64,000 nucleotides of DNA from JADCRZ01 sp031399065 (lineage in GTDB: Bacteria > Bacteroidota > Bacteroidia > Chitinophagales > Chitinophagaceae), in contig JANNOM010000023.1 in assembly GCA_031399065.1 (NCBI GenBank), forward strand, positions 33,620 through 97,619. The letters run 5' to 3'. Below are positions 28,021 to 35,693 of the stretch, piece by piece. Made by a program: the position numbers and the translations under genes. Positions within the stretch are counted from its first letter, which is position 1. Every line of letters begins with the position of its first letter. A model generated the notes under the pieces. It made no database searches. It had not been told where the DNA came from and saw only the letters and a program-made list of their open reading frames with translations.

Positions 28021-28944
28021 TCAGATTTTTACCGGTTTTTCCACTTCTACCTTTTCCACTTTGATCCAGACTGCATAATCGTTCGGGAAAATCTTACCTC
28101 CGTATCTCATAGCGTACACCTGTGTAAATTCTGCACCGAAGTATAATATCACCGCGCTGTAGTAAATCCAGACCATTATCACCACGATTGAACCCGCCGT
28201 ACCGTAGGCATTGGAGAAATTACTGCGTCCTACATAGTAACCGATACCAAACTTGCCTATCATAAATAATAAAGCAGTTACCAATGCCCCGATCCCCACA
28301 TCTTTCCACCTTATTTTCGCATCCGGCAATACCTTGAAAATAACAGCAAAAAGAAAGGTAATGATCAGGAACGTGAGCACATTGTCAAAAAGATTCACGA
28401 AAGCAATATCCTGCCCGGGAAATATTTTTACCAGTTTTTTACTCAGTCCCGTAATTAAAGCATCCAGTACAAGGGAAACCATTAACAGAAAGCCGAGACT
28501 GAGGATCAAAGAAAAAGACAACAATCTATTTAAAATGATCTTAATAATGCCACGCTTGGGTTTACTTTTCAGTTTCCATATGCCATTAATAGAGTCCTGT
28601 ATTTCAGCGAATATTCCCGTGGCGCCCAATATCAATACAGCAATACTGACGGTGGCTGCCAGCATGGTATTACCAGTAAGATGTACATTCTTGATCATTT
28701 CCTGTATCTGATGGGCGGATTCACTTCCTACAAAACCATTCAACTGACTATACACCGCCCCTTCTATTGCTTCTCTTCCATAGAAAAAACCGGCAAAAGA
28801 TATGACAATAATCAACAATGGAGCGATAGAAAATATAGTATAGTAGGAAAGTGCTGCACTTAACTTAAGTGCCTTATCGTCCGCAAATTCTGAAAAAACC
28901 GTTTTTAAAAACCCCCAAAACTCTTTTATTCTGTCAATTATCAT
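28021..28944 (-). CDS. YihY/BrkB-family inner-membrane protein
   Basis: 307 residues with about six membrane spans. Typical YihY landmarks: LSAALSYYTIFSIAPLLIIVIS near the start, GATGIFAEIQDSINGIWKLK, and GSIVVIMVWIYYSAVILYFGAEFTQVYA near the end. The family was once called ribonuclease BN by mistake; its true role is unclear, possibly transport or envelope integrity. It is 41 bp upstream of the NtrC-type regulator in the same direction, so the two may be co-transcribed. Confidence 0.92.
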   Translation of the reverse strand: MIIDRIKEFWGFLKTVFSEFADDKALKLSAALSYYTIFSIAPLLIIVISFAGFFYGREAIEGAVYSQLNGFVGSESAHQIQEMIKNVHLTGNTMLAATVSIAVLILGATGIFAEIQDSINGIWKLKSKPKRGIIKIILNRLLSFSLILSLGFLLMVSLVLDALITGLSKKLVKIFPGQDIAFVNLFDNVLTFLIITFLFAVIFKVLPDAKIRWKDVGIGALVTALLFMIGKFGIGYYVGRSNFSNAYGTAGSIVVIMVWIYYSAVILYFGAEFTQVYAMRYGGKIFPNDYAVWIKVEKVEVEKPVKI

Positions 28945-29179
28945 AATTCGTTTAGAATCAATGCATTAAATAAGTCTGCAATATTGATCAGATATCTTGT
29001 AAACATCTTGCCAAAATACCAGATAACATACATAATAGTAGTTGTACGATATCAGTATTTAAAAAAATAAAGCACTGTGGAAAAGATGACCCATTCCGGG
29101 CCTAATTTGCCCGATAATTATAAATGCAATCTTTTATTATAAAAACTACAAATCGCAAGCGTATAAATCTTTGATCAAT

Positions 29180-29195
29180 TGGCGTAAAAATTGCT
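29180..29195 (+). promoter_or_regulatory. candidate sigma-54 (-24/-12) promoter
   Basis: TGGCGTAAAAATTGCT matches the consensus TGGCACG-N4-TTGCW with exact GG-N10-GC spacing (GG 29181-29182, GC 29193-29194); mismatches are at the A, C and G after TGGC. The predicted start near 29206 leaves a leader of about 40 nt before the response-regulator TTG at 29245. The 300-bp region 28945-29244, between divergent yihY and this gene, holds nothing else I can name. Confidence 0.6.
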
Positions 29196-29244
29196 GAGAT
29201 ACTTACGAATTTTTACAGGCAGGTCACTATTTAAGTAATTAAAG

Positions 29245-29628
29245 TTGAAAAGTAATTGGTTCAAGGTTTTAATTGTGGATGATGAAATCGACATTTGCTA
29301 TTTGTTAAGTGGCATGTTGAGGCAGAAAGATTTTAAGACTACTTATGTTAATTCTCTTGCAGATGCCACTATATCCATTGGCCACGACACTCCTGACATT
29401 TTATTTCTTGATAATCATTTACCCGACGGGTTAGGAATAGATTACATCAAAACTGTAAAGGAAGAATATCCCCAGATACGTATTATAATGATTACAGCGC
29501 ACGACGGTCCTTTAGAGAAGTCACGCGCTTTAATGAACGGAGCGAATGCTTTTATTGGAAAGCCTCTTACCCGGGAGCTTATCTACAGTTCGGTTGAGCA
29601 ATTTATGATACCGCGTCCAACTTTATAA
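29245..29628 (+). CDS. single-domain (CheY-like) response regulator
   Basis: 127 residues, receiver domain only. Acidic pocket VDDE (D12, D13), phosphoacceptor D56 (LFLDNHLPDG), the switch Thr in IMITAHDG and the conserved Lys in FIGKPL are all present. No output domain, so it acts by protein contact or phosphotransfer. An in-frame TAA lies three codons upstream and no ATG comes before the first beta-strand, so TTG at 29245 is the start. Its 3' end overlaps that of the convergent histidine kinase by 26 bp. Confidence 0.92.
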   Translation: MKSNWFKVLIVDDEIDICYLLSGMLRQKDFKTTYVNSLADATISIGHDTPDILFLDNHLPDGLGIDYIKTVKEEYPQIRIIMITAHDGPLEKSRALMNGANAFIGKPLTRELIYSSVEQFMIPRPTL

Positions 29629-31018
29629 AAAATGTAGTACCGGTTCCCACTTCACTCTCCACCGAAATATTTCCTTTGTGATTTAAAATAATGTTCTGAG
29701 TATTGGTGAGGCCCAGGCCGTTGCCCTTTATCTTGTTGGTGAAATAAGGCTCAAACAGCCTGCTTAATGCTTCCTCGTCCATTCCGCTGCCGTTGTCTGT
29801 AATACTGATTGTGCATTTTTTGTTTTTCTCTGAAACACTAAGTTGCAGAATTCCTTTGCCCGGCTGCATTGATTCTATGGCATTCACTATAATGTTGAGA
29901 AATGCTATTTTTATTTTTTCTCCATCCGCCAGGATGGTACAGGTGCCGACATACGATTTTTTCACTTTGATATTATAAAGCGAGAGCCTGTCCTTAGCCA
30001 GTTCCAGGGCATCATCCATCAGCGAACCTACTATGGCCTCGTTGTAATCCAGTTCAGAAAATTTGGTAGAGTTTAAAAGATCGGTGATGAGGTGGTTGAT
30101 CCTGTTACTGTTTCGTGTCACCATGTCGAAAAGAATATCCAGGTTATCTTCGGACGAAGGCATATCGCTTTTAATTTGCTCGATAGCAAGATTGATATTA
30201 GTGAGCGGATTGCGTACTTCATGCGCGATCGTTCTTGCGATGCGACCGGTTGCGGCAAACTTTTCTATACTTCTTACTTGTATAAGTTCCTTATTGGCTT
30301 CCGCCAGTTGCTCTATTTGCTGTTTCAACTGTGACTGGTATTCAGCCACCTTTTCGTCGGCTACCCTTCTCTCTTTGTTCTCGCGCAGGTAAGTAAGAAA
30401 TCCAAGAAATAATAGTAAGAAGGCTAAAAACAAAGATGCCACTATAATGGTATTAAGTGCCGTAGAACGCTCGGTAAGTACCTTGGACCCGGTCTGCAGC
30501 AGATTTTCCTCATGCATTTGCATGCGCATCGATAAAGACCTTATCTGTTCCATTCTTATTCGTCCTTCGTAGCTCAGGAAAGTTATGGAATCGTTCAAAA
30601 CAAAATTAGTTGCCGGTAGTTTTTTTATCATGTAGTACATGTCTTCGTACCGGGAGTTAATAAGACGTATGAGAGTATCCAGACGGGCACTTTGCAGAAA
30701 GTTGCCCTTTGTTTCTTCGAGAAGCGTTCTGTATATAGTATCCACGTTTTGCTTGGAAGTAAAATATGGACCCAAAAATTTCTGGTCTTTCATTATCATG
30801 TAACCTCTAGCGCCCGTTTCTCCATCTTTCAGGCTGGATAACATGCTTTCAATATGATAAATGATTTTATTGGAGTGGTCAACCAATTTGGCCTGTTTTA
30901 TAAGCTGTTGATTGGCATATAAAGTAATAAGAAATGAAACCATTAATAAAAAAAAAGCAGTACCATATCCAAACCGAACCTGGCTGTCCCGGCGTATTTT
31001 ATTGATTATTTTTTTCAT
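29603..31018 (-). CDS. CHASE3-domain sensor histidine kinase
   Basis: 471 residues. TM1 is at about 18-36, a periplasmic all-helical CHASE3 sensor at about 37-185 (LKDGETGARGYMIMKDQKFL is the family signature), TM2 at about 189-210, then a coiled coil (215-250). The phosphoacceptor helix RTIAHEVRNPLTNINLAIEQ carries H266. The GHKL ATPase shows NIIVNAIESM, DNGSGMDEEA and GNGLGLTNTQ. Likely partners are the overlapping single-domain regulator and the nearby NtrC-type activator; which is real cannot be decided from sequence. Confidence 0.95.
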   Translation of the reverse strand: MKKIINKIRRDSQVRFGYGTAFFLLMVSFLITLYANQQLIKQAKLVDHSNKIIYHIESMLSSLKDGETGARGYMIMKDQKFLGPYFTSKQNVDTIYRTLLEETKGNFLQSARLDTLIRLINSRYEDMYYMIKKLPATNFVLNDSITFLSYEGRIRMEQIRSLSMRMQMHEENLLQTGSKVLTERSTALNTIIVASLFLAFLLLFLGFLTYLRENKERRVADEKVAEYQSQLKQQIEQLAEANKELIQVRSIEKFAATGRIARTIAHEVRNPLTNINLAIEQIKSDMPSSEDNLDILFDMVTRNSNRINHLITDLLNSTKFSELDYNEAIVGSLMDDALELAKDRLSLYNIKVKKSYVGTCTILADGEKIKIAFLNIIVNAIESMQPGKGILQLSVSEKNKKCTISITDNGSGMDEEALSRLFEPYFTNKIKGNGLGLTNTQNIILNHKGNISVESEVGTGTTFFIKLDAVS

Positions 31019-31136
31019 ATCTTACTGTAGAATTCAAATTATCGCTTTCCTTTATGCGAATATTATTACCCGGTTTTCCACGATCTTCCCCACTACCGTA
31101 AGAAAATTTCCAAGTCTTAGCCTTTAACGGTAGTTG

Positions 31137-31151
31137 GTACAAGGATTGTAC
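31137..31151. promoter_or_regulatory. inverted repeat in divergent promoter region
   Basis: GTACAA-GGA-TTGTAC is a perfect 6-3-6 inverted repeat, midway between the kinase gene (minus strand) and the DUF2383 gene (plus strand). The same bases read TGGTACAAGGATTGTA, which also resembles a sigma-54 element with GT instead of GC at -12. Either an operator or a promoter; not resolved. Confidence 0.35.
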
Positions 31152-31224
31152 TAATTACTATGGAATTGTGATTGTAAGGTATTATACATTTTCTTAATAG
31201 TTACGAAAAAGTACACACATTATA

Positions 31225-31677
31225 ATGTTCCCGGTCACAGAAATAAATATTAAAGTGCCCGGAGTTGTGGACAAGTTAATGAATCTTTATACGAATTTGA
31301 GAGAACGTAAGACATTTTACGAAACGGTGGCATCGAGGTTTAAAGATAAGGAATTGGAAAGATCCGTAATCAGTCTTGCTCAAGAAAGTAATCAATATGC
31401 CTCAGAAGTGTGCGCACAGATTCATTGTATGGGCGGTGGTATAGATTATGGATGTGATCCGCTTGCTTTTACGGGGAAGGTTTTACAGGAAATGTCAGAT
31501 AAAGATAACATAGGTAAGATTTGTGATAGCAGCGAGAAGGAGATTGTATTTTTATACAGAGACATCCTAGAAGATCCTTTTTTGTTCAGCGGTTTAAAAA
31601 AGATGATTGAGTATCAGATGAAAGGGTTCATGTATACAATCTCTCAATTAAGATTATTGCAAACATCAATATATTAA
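31225..31677 (+). CDS. DUF2383 / PA2169-family four-helix protein
   Basis: 150 residues, soluble, ferritin-like helical bundle. NLYTNLRERKTFYETVASRFKDKEL and SLAQESNQYASEVCAQIH match the family, whose members are often found with stress and general-maintenance genes; biochemical role unknown. ATG start at 31225 and a strong terminator 36 bp after the stop, so it is probably monocistronic. Confidence 0.75.
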   Translation: MFPVTEINIKVPGVVDKLMNLYTNLRERKTFYETVASRFKDKELERSVISLAQESNQYASEVCAQIHCMGGGIDYGCDPLAFTGKVLQEMSDKDNIGKICDSSEKEIVFLYRDILEDPFLFSGLKKMIEYQMKGFMYTISQLRLLQTSIY

Positions 31678-31713
31678 AGTCTCTAAGTAGTAGGTTTGGG
31701 TTTTAGGGTTCAG

Positions 31714-31742
31714 AGGATGCCATTCTTGGCATCCTATTTTTT
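31714..31742 (+). terminator. rho-independent terminator after DUF2383 gene
   Basis: GGATGCCA-TTCT-TGGCATCC, an 8-bp perfect stem, followed by TATTTTTTT. Six bases beyond lies the stop of the opposite-strand lipoprotein gene. Confidence 0.9.
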
Positions 31743-31747
31743 TATAT

Positions 31748-31921
31748 CTACTTTCTACCCATTCGTGAGATAACAAATATTACCAGGGCAATTATACCTG
31801 CAACAAACAGGATACCTACCCATACGCCTGCTTTAAAAATACCTTCTATCAGACTACAGCTGTTCAGTGCAAGCAGACATGTTGAAATAATGGACAACGC
31901 TTTTAGTGAATTGATTTTCAT
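31748..31921 (-). CDS. 57-aa single-span lipoprotein
   Basis: A short gene read directly from the minus strand: ATG at 31921, TAG at 31748. A basic N-terminus and hydrophobic stretch lead to LNSC (lipidated Cys 22), followed by SLIEGIFKAGVWVGILF and a second hydrophobic helix to about residue 51, ending ISRMGRK. Small lipoproteins of this pattern are common in Bacteroidota but have no known function. It starts 6 bp after the amylase stop and probably shares its transcript. Confidence 0.72.
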   Translation of the reverse strand: MKINSLKALSIISTCLLALNSCSLIEGIFKAGVWVGILFVAGIIALVIFVISRMGRK

Positions 31922-31926
31922 GCTTT

Positions 31927-33441
31927 TTATTTTAACTTATTATGTGACTGATACTCGTTTTTCTTCACCCATACGGAAACCGAACCACCTTCGCAAAAGA
32001 ATTTTCCCCAGCCTTCTTCGTTGATAGTAACTTCTTCATTCCGCTTCCCCAAGTAGTCTATATATATAACACCTGCATTTGTCTTTCCCATTTCCATATC
32101 CTTTACTCCTTCATCACCATTTGATATGATAACAGCACAACCAGATGTTTTTTGCTCGTCATTTCCCTCACGGGTCCAACCAATACAGTTTGGGTGATCG
32201 AAATAATCTCGTTGGGTTCCGTAAGCAAAAAATTTCCTGCCTTTTAATAGTTTATCAAGGTTTTCTACCGGGGCCAGATGAATATCACAATCTTCTCCTT
32301 CTTTGTTTTTATCGGTATAATCTGCACCATATAAGTCCGGATAAAAAACGCATGGATACCCCTGCTCTCTTAAGAGAATCAGCGCGTAGGCTATTGGCTT
32401 AAACCAGTGGTCTACCGGAGCTTCTAACGCCTGCAACGGTTGTGTATCATGATTATCAACTATCGTAACCGCCAGGAAAGGTTTCGCTTCCAACAGGGAT
32501 CCTTTAAATATGTTGCATAAATCGTAGTCCCGCCCGGAACGTGATGCCTTGAAAAAATTATGATGCAGCGGAGCGTCGAACAATGACATTTTTCCGTTTG
32601 TAGCCTCTATAAATTTGAGAATAAGATCGCGGTCATCCGGTGCCCAATATTCTCCCACCGCGAAAAATTCGCTTCCGGAGATAGTACTCATGTGAGCAAT
32701 CCAATCGTTCAAAAAAGAGGGGGTTATATGTTTGACCGCATCCAGCCTTACTCCATCAAACTTTACAAGGTTCAAATACCATTCTCCCCACCTTTTAAGC
32801 TCTTCCCTCACTGCTTCATTACGATACTCGATGTCCGCACCCATCAAGTAATCGAAGTTGCCTTTTTCAGTATGTATCATTTCTTCCCAACCTTCACCAT
32901 ATTCATTCAGGATACTAAAGACTGCTTTTTCATTCGTATTGCTGGCATAATCAACTCCGGTAAAGCAGCGATGATCCCATACAAAATCCGAATATTTTTT
33001 TTTGCGCCCGGGAAAAGTAAATTTAGTAAAAGCTTCAATTTCTAATGGCTCCGAAATAAACTCGTTCCTGTTTTCCGGATCTACCTTTCTCACTACTATT
33101 TTTTCCGTTTCATCGGCTCCTGATAGGTGATTGGTTACTACGTCGACATATACTTGTATACCTAACTCATGTAAAGCACTAATAGCATCGAGGTATTCCT
33201 GGCGGGTACCATACTTTGTTCTTACCGAACCTTTCTGATCAAATTCTCCCAAATCATAGATATCGTATACATCGTAACCCTGACTAACAGATCCGTCAGC
33301 TCCTTTGTATGCCGGAGGAAGCCAGAGACCAGTAATACCAAGATCAAAAAAATGCTTCGCTTCGTTCTTAATAGTCGTCCAAAGGCTGCCGTCTGCAGGA
33401 ATATACCAGTGAAAGGCTTGGAACATCGTTCCATTTTGCAT
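31927..33441 (-). CDS. cytoplasmic alpha-amylase, GH13 (subfamily 5-like)
   Basis: 504 residues with no signal peptide, so intracellular, cleaving alpha-1,4-glucans such as glycogen-derived maltodextrin. It starts with GTMFQAFHWYIPADGSLW, typical of liquefying amylases. The (beta/alpha)8 motifs are VYVDVVTNH, FDGVRLDAVKH with nucleophile D234, AVGEYW with acid/base E264, and VTIVDNHDT with D332. The C-terminal beta domain is present. Neighbours are stress-type genes, not other glycogen enzymes, which suggests use in stress or stationary phase (inference). Confidence 0.95.
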   Translation of the reverse strand: MQNGTMFQAFHWYIPADGSLWTTIKNEAKHFFDLGITGLWLPPAYKGADGSVSQGYDVYDIYDLGEFDQKGSVRTKYGTRQEYLDAISALHELGIQVYVDVVTNHLSGADETEKIVVRKVDPENRNEFISEPLEIEAFTKFTFPGRKKKYSDFVWDHRCFTGVDYASNTNEKAVFSILNEYGEGWEEMIHTEKGNFDYLMGADIEYRNEAVREELKRWGEWYLNLVKFDGVRLDAVKHITPSFLNDWIAHMSTISGSEFFAVGEYWAPDDRDLILKFIEATNGKMSLFDAPLHHNFFKASRSGRDYDLCNIFKGSLLEAKPFLAVTIVDNHDTQPLQALEAPVDHWFKPIAYALILLREQGYPCVFYPDLYGADYTDKNKEGEDCDIHLAPVENLDKLLKGRKFFAYGTQRDYFDHPNCIGWTREGNDEQKTSGCAVIISNGDEGVKDMEMGKTNAGVIYIDYLGKRNEEVTINEEGWGKFFCEGGSVSVWVKKNEYQSHNKLK

Positions 33442-33751
33442 ATAAATTTTTTAAAGTATGATAATAACACAAACGTGTTTTAAAAAACATGCCATTACTT
33501 TAAAATCGTCTTTATGGCTGGCTTAACATGGCGAAAAAAGAATTTTACGGCGAAAAATTTTTTTTGCTAAAAATCATGCTCATCATTTGCCCAGACTGGG
33601 GAAATTATTTCGCAAAAGTCCAGCTTTAACATCCGCATTATCGGCTTTTTTTAATATATATGTCTGGAACAATTGCAGTTTTGCATTTGGCAAGATTATT
33701 TGACTAAGGATAGTAATTAAATGATTTTTTAATTCTTAAAACTTATATGTT
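33442..33751. other. 310-bp divergent intergenic region
   Basis: A/T-rich spacer between the amylase gene (minus) and the YtxH gene (plus). No ORF of note. It holds a direct repeat GGCGAAAAA at 33530-33538 and 33549-33557 (19 bp apart) and a weak GG-N10-GC arrangement at 33600-33613. No certain promoter was identified. Confidence 0.4.
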
Positions 33752-34030
33752 ATGAGCAATTCAAAAGCAGCTTTAGGATTTCTGGCAGGTGCGGCAGCAG
33801 GTGCTATATTGGGCCTTTTATTCGCACCCGACTCAGGTAAAGAAACCCGTAAGAAAATTTCCAACAAGTCGTCTGACCTTACAGAAAGTCTGAAAGATTC
33901 TTTTAATGATTTCATAGACGGTCTTAAAAGTTCCTACACGAGTGCAAAAGAGGATGCAGACGATTTAGCCGACTCAGGTAAATCAAAATTTAATAATTAT
34001 AAGAACGAAGCGAAGAACGCTTTGTCTTGA
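33752..34030 (+). CDS. YtxH-family general-stress protein
   Basis: 92 residues. One N-terminal glycine-rich membrane segment (ALGFLAGAAAGAILGLLFAP) followed by DSGKETRKKI, the YtxH signature, then an amphipathic, lysine-rich helical tail. YtxH in Bacillus is a general-stress protein; function is unknown. First of three small plus-strand genes, with a strong hairpin after it. Confidence 0.9.
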   Translation: MSNSKAALGFLAGAAAGAILGLLFAPDSGKETRKKISNKSSDLTESLKDSFNDFIDGLKSSYTSAKEDADDLADSGKSKFNNYKNEAKNALS

Positions 34031-34044
34031 TAGAATAAAATTCT

Positions 34045-34075
34045 CAAATATCCGGGCATTAGTCCCGGATATTTG
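34045..34075 (+). terminator. 12-bp hairpin between YtxH and DUF1469 genes
   Basis: CAAATATCCGGG pairs perfectly with CCCGGATATTTG around a 7-nt loop. No T-run follows, so it may be a partial terminator, an attenuator or an mRNA-stabilising structure that sets higher YtxH levels. Confidence 0.6.
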
Positions 34076-34092
34076 CTTATAAATAATCAGCC

Positions 34093-34434
34093 ATGGAAAA
34101 AACTACACGTAATATTGATGCATTCATTACGGAAGCTGGAGACTATATAGAGAACAGGGTGGAATTATTCAAACTTAAGCTGGCGGATAAAACATCCGAT
34201 GTTGCTTCCACAACCGCGTCAGGACTGGTAGTAGGCATTATGGCATTGCTTTTTATTACGCTTATAAGTATAGGTCTTTCTTTGTGGCTGGGAGAACTTA
34301 CCGGTAAAAGTTATTATGGGTTTCTGATAGTGGGAGGCTTCTACGCCTTGCTTGCAGCCATTATATATGCCGGCAGGGGAAAGTTGTTGAAAGAACCCGT
34401 GAGTAATATCATTTTAAAAAGCATCTTTAAGTAA
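34093..34434 (+). CDS. phage-holin-like DUF1469 (Phage_holin_3_6) membrane protein
   Basis: 113 residues with an amphipathic N-terminal helix (about 1-40, YIENRVELFKLKLADK) and two membrane spans (about 45-68 and 77-95). Matches the Phage_holin_3_6 / DUF1469 family, which despite the name is chromosomal and usually next to ytxH-type genes. Function unknown; membrane-stress role by association. 5 bp before the next gene. Confidence 0.82.
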   Translation: MEKTTRNIDAFITEAGDYIENRVELFKLKLADKTSDVASTTASGLVVGIMALLFITLISIGLSLWLGELTGKSYYGFLIVGGFYALLAAIIYAGRGKLLKEPVSNIILKSIFK

Positions 34435-34439
34435 TATAT

Positions 34440-34835
34440 ATGCACCCCATAGCCAGTAATAAAGACCTGCAGGAACGAATAACTTACCTCGAAGATAAAA
34501 CGAACAGGCAAAAAGACGAACTTAAAACGCTGTGGAAAGCAGGATATGAAAGTATAAAACCACAGAACCTTATAAAAAATGCATTTTCTGACGCCGTAGC
34601 CGAACCCAGGGTGAGAAATAATATGCTCAATACTTCCGTGGGTTTGCTTACGGGATTGTTGACTAGGAAACTCCTTATCGGCAGCGGTGCCGGAATTTTC
34701 AAAAAGATTGCAGGTACAGCCGTACAGGTGGGTATCACTAAATTTATTGCACGCCAGTTTCCGGCAATACAACATAAAGCGAACGAATTCCTTCAAAAAA
34801 AGCCTGCGGCAAAAAAAGTAGTTCTCGAAGAATAA
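34440..34835 (+). CDS. conserved protein of the YtxH-DUF1469 cluster, unknown
   Basis: 131 residues. A coiled-coil N-terminus (DLQERITYLEDKTNRQKDELKTLW), a glycine-rich hydrophobic stretch at about 63-90 (LLTGLLTRKLLIGSGAGIF), and a lysine-rich tail. I do not recognise a named domain. ATG at 34440, 5 bp after the DUF1469 gene, so co-translated. Its TAA at 34833-34835 directly abuts the stop of the opposite-strand rfbD with no intervening base. Confidence 0.7.
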   Translation: MHPIASNKDLQERITYLEDKTNRQKDELKTLWKAGYESIKPQNLIKNAFSDAVAEPRVRNNMLNTSVGLLTGLLTRKLLIGSGAGIFKKIAGTAVQVGITKFIARQFPAIQHKANEFLQKKPAAKKVVLEE

Positions 34836-35693
34836 CTATTTCATTTTTGTTATACAACGGCTAAGGCTCTCCTTCCAGTCGCTTAAAACAATATCGTACG
34901 TATCAATTATTTTTTTCTTACCAAGCACTGAATAACCGGGACGTTTAGCCGGGGTGGGATATTCGGATGAAGGGATAGGATGCACATTGCATTTACTATA
35001 GGTAAGCTCTTTTATTGAAAGAGCAAAGTCATACCATGTAATAATTCCATCATTGCTGTAGTGATAAATACCAGGGTTCCATGTAGCAGTTTTAATAATC
35101 GATAGAATTACCATAGCCAGGTCGGCCGCATAGGTAGGCGATCCTAACTGGTCGTTCACCACCTTAATATTCTCCCGATCCCTCATCAGCCGCATCATCG
35201 TTTTTACAAAGTTGTTTCCATATTCCGAGTACACCCAGGAAGTGCGTATAACCAGGCTGGTTGAAGGATTCTGCATAGCCAGTTGCTCCCCTTTTAGTTT
35301 GGATGCGCCATACAGGTTTACCGGATCAACTACGTCATCCTCTTTATATGGTGATGAAGCGATGCCGTTAAAAACATAGTCTGTCGAGATATGAATCAGC
35401 CTGGACCCGTATTGTACGCATGCATCGGCTAATATTCCGACGGCATAGCCGTTGATGGAAAAAGCGGCTTCCTGTTCCGTTTCAGCTCTGTCCACAGCCG
35501 TATATGCAGCGCAATTAATGCAGAATGCAGGCTTATATGTTTTGAAATAATGATCTGCTCTCTGAGCGTCGTTAATGGGCAGCTCAGATCTTGAAAGAAA
35601 TATGAACTCAAATTCAGGACACGTGTCGGCAGCAGCCTGAATTTCCTGGCCCAGCTGCCCCCCGGCCCCGGTAACTATTATTTTATTGCTCAT
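34836..35693 (-). CDS. rfbD: dTDP-4-dehydrorhamnose reductase
   Basis: 285 residues from ATG at 35693, chosen because the Rossmann motif IIVTGAGGQLGQEI follows at once; it overlaps the end of rfbC by 11 bp, consistent with translational coupling. Last step of dTDP-L-rhamnose synthesis: NADPH reduction of dTDP-4-keto-L-rhamnose. SDR catalytic motif YGASKLKGEQ, and STDYVFNG and RTSWVYSEYGNNFVKTM as in RmlD. Last gene of the nucleotide-sugar operon. Confidence 0.96.
   Translation of the reverse strand: MSNKIIVTGAGGQLGQEIQAAADTCPEFEFIFLSRSELPINDAQRADHYFKTYKPAFCINCAAYTAVDRAETEQEAAFSINGYAVGILADACVQYGSRLIHISTDYVFNGIASSPYKEDDVVDPVNLYGASKLKGEQLAMQNPSTSLVIRTSWVYSEYGNNFVKTMMRLMRDRENIKVVNDQLGSPTYAADLAMVILSIIKTATWNPGIYHYSNDGIITWYDFALSIKELTYSKCNVHPIPSSEYPTPAKRPGYSVLGKKKIIDTYDIVLSDWKESLSRCITKMK

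Noticed and set aside
25930..28997. 12-mer TGATCAGATATC present at 25930 and 28985
   Set aside because: Both copies are intergenic, but two copies of a partly palindromic A/T-rich 12-mer can be chance, and flanks differ.
33600..33613. Second sigma-54-like site GG-N10-GC before YtxH
   Set aside because: GG and GC are spaced correctly, but flanking consensus bases (T before GG, C after, TT before GC) mostly fail; 140 bp from the ATG.
33687..33703. TTTGGCAAGATTATTTG as a sigma-54 promoter for YtxH
   Set aside because: GG to G spacing is one base too long and the -12 GC is absent.
34093..34434. Prophage holin
   Set aside because: DUF1469 holin-like proteins are chromosomal in Bacteroidota, and no phage gene is nearby.
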